Source: Bufo bufo (lineage: Eukaryota; Chordata; Amphibia; Anura; Bufonidae). From it: DNA of 64,000 nucleotides. The position numbers and the translations under genes were made by a program. The notes beneath the pieces are model-generated. The model did no database searches and was not told the origin of the DNA. It saw only the letters and a program-made list of their open reading frames with translations. This document shows, piece after piece, positions 56,956 through 64,000 of the stretch; the stretch's first letter is position 1, and each line of letters opens with the position of its first letter. The stretch spans positions 135,548,820 through 135,612,819 of the forward strand of contig NC_053390.1 of the NCBI RefSeq assembly GCF_905171765.1. Direction: 5' to 3'.

Positions 56956-57118
56956 TATTGGAGTCGGGAAGGAATTTTTCCACCCTTAAGTGGGGAAAAT
57001 TTGGCTTTTACCTCACAGTTTTTTTTTGCCTTCCTCTGGATCAACTTGCAGGATAACAGGCCGTACTGGATGGACAAATGTCTTTTTTTCAACCTTATAT
57101 ACTATGTTACTATGTATT
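56956..57118 (+). mobile_element. LINE 3' tail insertion
   Basis: A second, 163-bp copy of the LINE 3' end ('ggagtcgggaaggaattttt' to 'tactatgttactatgta'), severely 5'-truncated, splits the Gypsy integrase C-terminus. It matches 55782-55945. Confidence 0.88.
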
Positions 57119-57471
57119 ATTAATCTGGTTGCTTTTCATCTTGAACTTCTGCAGGCTTAAAAAAATCATAATGTTTTTCACAAATCATTACTGAAAAGAT
57201 ATGTCGAACCTGCTAAACCGTCCTCCTTACCTCCAGCTCTGGTCTTGGTGGACGGTAATCTTGAATTTCAGATTGCCAGAATTGTGAACTCATGAATTCC
57301 CCGTCGATCTCTTCAGTATCTCGTGCACTGGAAAGATTACGGTCCAGAGGAAAGAATGTGTGTTCCTGCGACCGACGTGAATGCCAGTCGCCTTGTGAAG
57401 GCCTTTCACAGGGCGCATCCTGATAAAGTCGGCCCTGGGTGTCGGGAGGTCACCCGTAGAGGGGGGGGTAC
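57119..57471 (+). pseudogene. Gypsy pol C-terminus (chromodomain-like)
   Basis: Continues with VAFHLELLQA-like sequence, HKSLLKRYVEP-like sequence, and [19 protein letters not shown] followed by FHRAHPD (57323 onward). The HWKDY block resembles Gypsy chromodomains that may target chromatin. A polypurine tract (57459-57469) precedes the 3' LTR. Confidence 0.82.
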
Positions 57472-58060
57472 TGTCACGGTCCCTCCCATGACAGAGATGA
57501 GAAGATCGGAGAGACGGGCGGCACGTGAGGGTATCTGACAGTCTCTCTGTTTTCTCCTTTCAGCGTTGTGTTTGGTAATGACCACACCTCTTTTCTGGTG
57601 CAGCTGTGGTCATTACTGAGGCTATTTAGTTCTGACTCACACTGCTTACCTTGCGGTTGATATTTCCTGCTGGAGTTGGCTGAGCTGGTGTGTTGTTCTA
57701 TTGGATCTCCTGCTCTTCCATTCCGCTTTAAGCTAAGTGCATTTTGTCTTGCATTTTGTTGTTCGCTTGTGTGTGTTGTTGTCTAGGCCTCGGGGAGACG
57801 CTGGTTCCTTCATCTGGGAAGGAACCAGTAGTCTTATTCCCTGCCACCATTCCTAGGGCCTATCAGGATCTTCCGGGCCGAGGTTCTGGTGTATGAGTAT
57901 TTCCATCTTCAGGGTCGACTCATACTGGCAGGAGTCAGGGAGAGGTCTAGGGATTCCTAGGAGGTCACCATTCCTCTCCCTTAGCTTTGAGGCCTAGACT
58001 CCATTTTTTTTCCTTCTGCGTGTCATTTGGTGCTATCCCCTCCCCATTACCCATTTGACA
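57472..58060 (+). mobile_element. Gypsy 3' LTR
   Basis: Begins TGTCACGGTCCCTCCCATGA and ends CATTTGACA. It is 589 bp and pairs with the inverted LTR at 43189-43774. The 3' flank 'cagccctataaatagc' continues the host repeat. Confidence 0.93.
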
Positions 58061-58390
58061 CAGCCCTATAAATAGCATCATCCATCTTAGATTCTGCCAT
58101 TTACCAGTGTACTTAGTGCAGGGAGAGACGTCTGCAGGCGCTAGGGACAGTGATAGAAAAAACATAATTGTGCTACAAAAAAAAAGATTTACCTGCAGGG
58201 AAGTGCAGGGAAAGATTATTCAAGGTGTAGCGAAAGGATAGGGAGGACTCATTCCACAGCATTTCTGTTAAACAGGTTGTCGGGGAGGTGACAGCCTGGG
58301 TAATAGGAACATTCCCATTACACCTTGCAGCACTGACTGGGGATCCAAATTGCCATTATACAGCTCTGTAACTCCATCAAACCATTCTTA
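58061..58390 (+). repeat. Right half of the Gypsy host repeat
   Basis: 'tataaatag', 'gcagggagagacgtctgcag' and 'cgctagggacagtg' are reverse-complement matches to 20690-20900. The 3' boundary is not resolved. Confidence 0.75.
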
Positions 58391-58393
58391 TTA

Positions 58394-60453
58394 GGCCTCA
58401 TGCACACGACCGTATTTTTTTGCGGTCCGCAAAAACGGGTTCCGCTTTTCCGTGATCCGTGACCTTTTTTTCGTCCGTGGGTCTTCCTTGATTTTTGGAG
58501 GATCCACGGACATGAAAAAAAAGTTGTTTTGGTGTCCGCCTGGCCGTGCGGAGCCAAACGGATCCGTCCTGAATTACAATGCAAGTCAATGGGGACGGAT
58601 CCGTTTGACGTTGACACAATATGGTGCAATTGCAAACGGATCCGTCCCCCATTGACTTTCAATGTAAAGTCAGGAGTTAATATACCATCAGATCGGAGTT
58701 TTCTCCAATCCGATGGTATATTGTAACTTGAAGCGTCCCCATCACCATGGGAACGCCTCTATGTTAGAATATACCGTCGGATTTGAGTTACATTGTGAAA
58801 CTCAAATCCGACAGTATATTCTAACACAGAGGCGTTCCCATGGTGATGGGGACGCTTCAGGTTAGAATATACTAAAATAACTGTGTACATGACTGCCCCC
58901 TGCTGCCTGGCAGGTGCTGCCAAGCAGCAGGGGGCAGCCCCCCCCCTGTAGTTAACACATTGGTGGCCAGTGCGGCCGCCCCCCCCTCCCCTGTAGTTAA
59001 CTCATTGGTGGCCAGTGGGCCCCCCTCCCTCCCCTGTAGTTAACTCGTTGGTGGCCAGTGGGCCCCCCCTCCCTCCCCTGTAGTTAACTCGTTGGTGGCC
59101 AGTGGGCCCCCCTCCCTCCCCTGTAGTTAACTCGTTGGTGGCCAGAGGGCCATCTCTCTCCCTCCCCCTCCTAATTAAAATCTCCCCCCTATCATTGGTG
59201 GCAGCGGAGAGTACCGATCGGAGTCCCAGTTTAATCGCTGGGGCTCCGATCGGTAACCATGGGAACTATTATAGCAATTTGTAGAACCATTATACTTACC
59301 TGCGAGCTGCGATCTCTGCGTCCGGCCGGGAGCTCCTCCTACTGGTAAGTGACAGGTCATTAAGCAATGCGCCGCACAGACCTGTCACTTACCAGTAGGA
59401 GGAGCTCCCGGCCGGACGCAGAGATCTCAGCTCGCAGGTAAGTATAATGGTTCTACAAATTGCTAAGTAACCATGGCAACCGGGACAGCAGTAGCATCCT
59501 GGTTGCCATGGTTACCGATCGGAGCCCCAGCGATTAAACTGGGACTCCGATCGGTACGCATCGCTGCCACCAATGATAGGGGGGGAGATTTTAATTAGGA
59601 GGGGGAGGGAGGGGAGAGAGCCCACTGGCCACCAACGAGTTAACTATAGGGGAGGGAGGGGGGCCGGCCGCACTGGCCACCAATGAGTTAACTACAGGGG
59701 AGGGAGGGGGGCCCACTGGCCACCAACGAGTTAACTACAGGGGAAGGAGGGGGGCCCACTGGCCACCATCGAGTTAACTACAGGGGAGGGAGGGGGGGGC
59801 CGGCCGCAGTGGCCACCAATGTGTTAACTACAGGGGGGGGCCCACTGGCCACCAATGAGTTAACTACAAGGGAGGGAGGGGGGGGGGGCGGCCGCACTGG
59901 CCACCAATGTGTTAACTACAGGGGGGGGGCCCACTGGCCACCAATGTGTTAACTACAGGGGGGGCTGCCCCCTGCTGCCTGGCAGCACCTGCCAGGCAGC
60001 AGGGGGCAGTCATGTACACAATTATTTTAGTATATTCTAACCTGAAGCGTCCCCATCACCATGGGAACGCCTCTGTGTTAGAATATACTGTCGGTTCTGA
60101 GTTTTCACGAAGTGAAAACTCAGCTATGAAAAAGCTTTTATGCAGACGGATCTTTGGATCCGTCTGTATAAAAAGTAACCTATGGCCACGGATCACGGAC
60201 ACGGATGCCAATCTTGTGTGCATCCGTGTTCTTTCACGGACCCATTGACTTGAATGGGTCCGTGAACCGTTGGCCGTGAAAAAATAGGACAGGTCATATT
60301 TTTTTCACGGCCAGGAAACACGGATCACGGATGCGGCTGCAAAACGGTGCATTTTCCGATTTTTCCACGGACCCATTGAAAGTCAATGGGTCCGCGAAAA
60401 AAAACGGAAAACGGCACACAACGGGTGCACACAACGGTCGTGTGCAGGAGGCC
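58394..60453. mobile_element. 2.06-kb Harbinger-like foldback element
   Basis: Ends GGCCTCATGCACACGACCGT and reverse complement GGCCTCCTGCACACGACCGT, flanked by TTA on both sides (58391-58393 and 60454-60456). Inside is a large mirror structure: a hairpin module (58675-58870; 60035-60125), 'ctgccccctgctgcctggca' blocks, arrays of 'gtagttaactcgttggtggc' (58945-59150 and inverted 59600-59960), and a central palindrome at 59279-59460. No transposase. 3-bp TWA duplications favour PIF/Harbinger. Confidence 0.75.
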
Positions 60454-60469
60454 TTAGGGTGCATTAACA

Positions 60470-60902
60470 GCGGTTATTACAAGAAAATATTTCTATGTTT
60501 TTTTTGGCCTAGTGCAGTGCAGTTATATGTTCTAAAGCATTTTTTGGCTTGTATTAGTGGGAAAAAAAGGGCTTATTAGCCATTGTGTGGTGAAGTGCGA
60601 AAATTACATTACTCTTTGTTGTGTATTAGTGGCAAAAGTAAAATATATTACCCACTCAGCAGTTCAGTTATCTATTTTAAAGCCCTTTTTTCCATGCATT
60701 AGTGGAAAAAGAAAAAATTGATTTGCCGCTCAGCAGTGCAGTTATCTGTTTTAAACCCCTTCTTTGCGTGTATTAGTGGAAGAAGGAAAAATATATATTT
60801 GCCGCTCAGTGGTGCAGTTATCTGTTTTAAAGCCATTTTTTTTGCATGTATCAGTGGAAAAAGGAAAAATATATTTGCCGCTCAGCGGTGCAGTTATCTG
60901 TT
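60470..60902. repeat. Tandem repeat with 'gtgcagttatctgttttaaa'
   Basis: About five variable units of roughly 85 bp, containing 'tatttgccgctcag' and 'tattagtggaaaaa'. Probably the subterminal array of a DNA transposon. Confidence 0.8.
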
Positions 60903-61373
60903 TTAAAGAGGACCTTTCACTACAATAAAAAATCTAAACTAAGTATACAGACATAGAGAGCGGCGCCCAGGGATCTCCCCGCACTTACTATTATCCCTGG
61001 GCGCCGCTCCGTTCTCCCGGTATAGGCTCCGATATCTTTATATTTTCGGCTCAACTGGGTGGAGCCTGCCGGCGTCTCCTTCTCCCAGGCTGTAGTGCTG
61101 GACTATCGCAGCGCTCAGCTCATAGCCTGAGAGGTTTTTTTTCTCTCAGACTATGAGCTGAGTGCTGCGATTGGCCAGCACTTCAGCCTGGGAGAAGGAG
61201 ACGCCAGCAGGCTCCACCCAGTTGAGCCGAACATATGAAGATACCGGAGCCTATACCGGGAGAACGGAGCGGCGCCCAGGGATAATAGTAAGTGCAGGGA
61301 GATCCCTAGGCGCCGCTCTCCATGTCTGTATACTTAGTTTAGATTTTTTATTGTAGTGAAAGGTCCTCTTTAA
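60903..61373. mobile_element. 471-bp palindromic element with TTAA ends
   Basis: Near-perfect palindrome: paired coordinates sum to 122276. Outer bases TTAA (60903-60906 and 61370-61373) followed by AGAGGACCTTTCACTACAAT. The TTAA suggests piggyBac mobilisation. It sits in the preceding tandem array. Confidence 0.8.
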
Positions 61374-61838
61374 CAGCCTCCAGACCGCCTAACGCAGGAT
61401 CACGTTTCGGAGGTGGCTGACTCAGGCACAATCACGCATCTACGCGTCATCTCGAGAGGCGAGATTTTCTGTGAAAGCGCGCACGCAGGTGCGCGCGTTC
61501 ACAGGAACTGCAGGTAATCGAGTGGATCTGCAGCCTGCCAGCGGCGATCATTCGCTGGCAGGCTGTAGATCCGATTTTTTTAACCCCTTAAAGATATATT
61601 AGATGCTGTTTTGATAACAGCATCTAATATACCTGCTACCTGGTCCTCTGGTGGTCCCTTTTGCTTGGATCGACCACCAGAGGACACAGGCAGCTCTGTA
61701 AAGTAGCACCAAATACCACTACACTACACCCCCCCCCTGTCACTTATTAACCCCTTATTAACCCCTGATCACCCCAAATAGACTCCCTGATCACCCCCCT
61801 GTCACTGATCACCCCCCTGTCATTGATCACCCCCCTGT
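61374..61838. repeat. Hairpin-rich repeat, no gene
   Basis: Contains three hairpins: about 61528-61570 ('cagcctgccagcg'), 61605-61643 ('tatattagatgctgtt') and 61647-61689 ('gtcctctggtggtc'), then 'cccctgtcac' minisatellite. Probably the interior of a non-autonomous DNA transposon. Confidence 0.55.
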
Positions 61839-62330
61839 AAGGCTCTATTCAGACGTCCGTATGTGTTTTGCGGATCCACGGATCCGCAAAACACATACGG
61901 ACGTCTGAATGGAGCCTTACAGGGAGGTGATCACCCCATATAGACTCCATGATCCCCCCCCTGTAAGGCTCCATTCAGACATCAGTATGTGTTTTGTGGA
62001 TCCGCGGACCCACGGATCCGCGGATCCACAAAACACATACGGACGTCTAAATGGAGCCTTACAGGGGGTGATCACCCCATATAGACTCCCTGATCACCCC
62101 CCTGTCATTGATCACCCCCCTGTAAGGCTCCATTCAGACGTCCGTATTTGTTTTGCGGATCCGCGGATCCATGGATCCGCAAAACACGGACACCGCGGAT
62201 CCGCAAAACATGGACACCGGCAATGTGCTTTCCGCATTTTGCGGATCCGCACATTGCCAGAACTATATAGAAAATGCCTTTTCTTGTCCGCAATTGCGGA
62301 CAAGAATAGGACATGTTCTATAGGCTCTAC
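61839..62330. repeat. Tandemly amplified MITE hairpins
   Basis: Three foldbacks (about 61840-61922, 61965-62062 and 62121 onward) with 'aggctccattcagacgtccg' ends and 'gcggatccgcggatcc' cores, separated by near-identical 'gtgatcaccccatatagact' spacers. Confidence 0.85.
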
Positions 62331-64000
62331 AAAAAACGCAGTGTTCGCCCGATCAGGCCTGATCTTGTGCGCACAGTTGTGTTCAGTCCGCCCCACCGCA
62401 GTGACAGAAATTTTTTTTATGATCACTGCAAAAACACCGTAAAATCGCTGCGGTGCTATAAAAAGATCACTTTAGAGGGGCATGGCGAGTTCATAAAAGA
62501 TTATTTATTTTTTTTGTCACAAGTTAGCGGAAATTGATTTTTTTAATTTTTGTTTTTTCTTACAAAGTCTCATATTCCACTAACTTGTGACAAAAAATAA
62601 AATCTCACATGAACTCACCATACCCCTCACGGAATCCAAATGCGTAAAAATTTTTAGACATTTATATTCCAGACTTCTTCTCACGCTTTAGGGCCCCTAA
62701 AATGCCAGGGCAGTATAAATACCCCACAAGTGACCCCATTTCGGAAAGAAGACACCCCAAGGTATTCGCTGAGGGGCATATTGAGTCCATGAAATATTGA
62801 ACTTTTTGTCACAAGTTAGCGGAAAGGGAGACTTTGTGAGAAAAAAAAATAAAAAATCAATTTCCGCTAACTTGTGCCCAAAAAAAAAAACTTGTATGAA
62901 CTCGCCATGCCCCTCACGGAATACCTTGGGGTGTCTTCTTTCCGAAATGGGGTCACATGTGGGGTATTTATACTGCCCTGGCATTTTAGGGGCCCTAAAG
63001 CGTGAGAAGAAGTCTGGAATCCAAATGTCTAAAAATGCCCTCCTAAAAAGAATTTGGGCCCCTTTGCGCACCTAGGCTGCAAAAAAGTGTCACACATGTG
63101 GTATCGCTGTACTCAGGAGAAGTAGGGCAATGTGTTTTGGGGTGTATTTTTACATATACCAATGCTGGGTGAGAGAAATATCTCTCTATATTGACAACTT
63201 TATATAAAAAAATGGGAAAAGTTGACTTTAGAGAGATATTTCTCTCACCCAGCATGGGTATATGTAAAAATATACCCCAAAACACATTGCCCTACTTCTC
63301 CTGAGTACGGCGATACCACATGTGTGACACTTTTTTGCAGCCTACGTGGGAAAAGAGGCCAAAATTCCAATGAGTACTTTTAGGATTTTACAGGGCATTT
63401 TTTACACATTTGGATTCCAGACTTCTTCTCACGCATTAGGGCCACTAAAATGCCAGGGCATTATAACTACCCCACAAGTGACCCCATTTTGGAAAGAAGA
63501 CACCCCAAGGTATTTTGTGATGGGCATAGTGAGTTCATGGAAGTTTTTATTTTTTGTCACAAGTTAGTGGAATATGAGACTTTGCAAGGAAAAAAAATAA
63601 AAAATCATCATTTTCCACTAACTTGTGACAAAAAATAAAAAGTTCTATGAACTCACTATGCCCATCAGCGAATACCTTAGGGTGTCTACTTTCTGAAATT
63701 GGGTCATTTGTGGGGTTTTTCTACTGTCTGGGCATTGTAGAACCTCAGGAAACATGACAGGTGCTCAGAAAGTCAGAGCTGCTTCAAAATGCGGAAATTA
63801 ACATTTTTGTATCATAGTTTGTAAACGCTATAACTTTTACCCAAACCATTTTTTTTTTACCCAAACATTTTTTTTTATCAAAGACATGTAGAACAATAAA
63901 TTTAGAGAAAAATTTATATAGAAATGTATTTTTTTTTGGAAAAATTTTAAGACTAAAAGTGAAAAATGTCATTTTTTTGAAGAAATTTCGGCAAATTTCG
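62331..64000. repeat. Alternating direct/inverted subterminal repeats, runs off window
   Basis: 'gtcacaagttagcgga' and its reverse complement recur near 62515, 62580, 62808, 62868, 63556 and 63615. A block 'gccagggcagtataaatacc' to 'gacaccccaaggtatt' is direct at 62700-62765 and 63450-63513 and inverted at 62920-62990 and 63668-63720. A palindrome spans 63073-63345. No gene recognised. Confidence 0.75.

Larger units (their letters stand above)
42252..58060. mobile_element. Gypsy LTR retrotransposon, rearranged and heavily interrupted
   Basis: Element order from the 5' LTR is: LTR (43774-43189, minus), gag (43140-42260, minus), hAT insertion, protease (47182-47628, plus), hAT insertion, 18S pseudogene, RT (50388-51020), piggyBac-type and LINE insertions, integrase (55944-56955), LINE tail, chromodomain-like end (57119-57470), 3' LTR (57472-58060). 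RNase H is missing. The 5' part is inverted relative to the rest. Both outer flanks match one interspersed repeat family, so the whole was inserted in a copy of that repeat. Confidence 0.85.

Overview
This 64 kb window is eukaryotic, repeat-dense intergenic or intronic DNA. It most likely comes from an anuran amphibian. The organism call is an inference from the mix of families: a DIRS tyrosine-recombinase retrotransposon, several BED-finger hAT transposons with short relatives sharing 'TAGTG' ends, piggyBac, Tc1/mariner, a Gypsy retrotransposon with LTRs, a CR1-superfamily LINE, and many foldback MITEs. I found no host gene, tRNA gene, CRISPR array or bacterial-style operon. Every recognisable protein belongs to a mobile element, and each carries at least one stop, frameshift or deletion.

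Layout. 1-1.5 kb: tail of a hAT transposase. 1.9-7.6 kb: a DIRS element with its terminal and internal complementary repeats and a predicted gag intron; reverse transcriptase/RNase H are deleted and a 1.9 kb hAT sits in gag. 7.7-12.7 kb: MITEs with 8-bp target duplications, a 516-bp insertion with a 14-bp duplication, and a 1.39 kb near-perfect palindrome. 12.7-18.6 kb: a hAT with both ends and a perfect 8-bp duplication, carrying a decayed transposase and long 95/112-bp arrays. 19.4-21.1 kb: foldback MITE and an interspersed repeat. 21.2-22.7 kb: a nearly intact Tc1. 22.7-39.9 kb: one hAT swollen to 17.1 kb by nested insertions (solo LTR, whole piggyBac, satellites, MITEs), still bounded by a perfect 8-bp duplication.

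40.6-58.1 kb is a Gypsy element inserted in a copy of the repeat also seen at 20.5 kb. A hAT landed between its gag and protease. Later an inverted duplication or inversion split both: the hAT amino-terminal half, gag and 5' LTR now lie on the minus strand, while the hAT carboxyl half, protease, RT, integrase and 3' LTR remain on the plus strand. Reverse-complementary hAT target duplications tie the two parts together. The Gypsy also holds a second hAT, an antisense 18S rRNA pseudogene, a piggyBac-type element, and a LINE that itself contains a solo LTR. 58.4-64 kb: foldback elements (one of 2.06 kb with TTA duplications, one with TTAA) and hairpin-rich subterminal repeats running off the window.

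The elements do not act together as a pathway. What the sequence records is the order of insertion, excision and rearrangement. All calls were made by reading and hand alignment; no database search was run.
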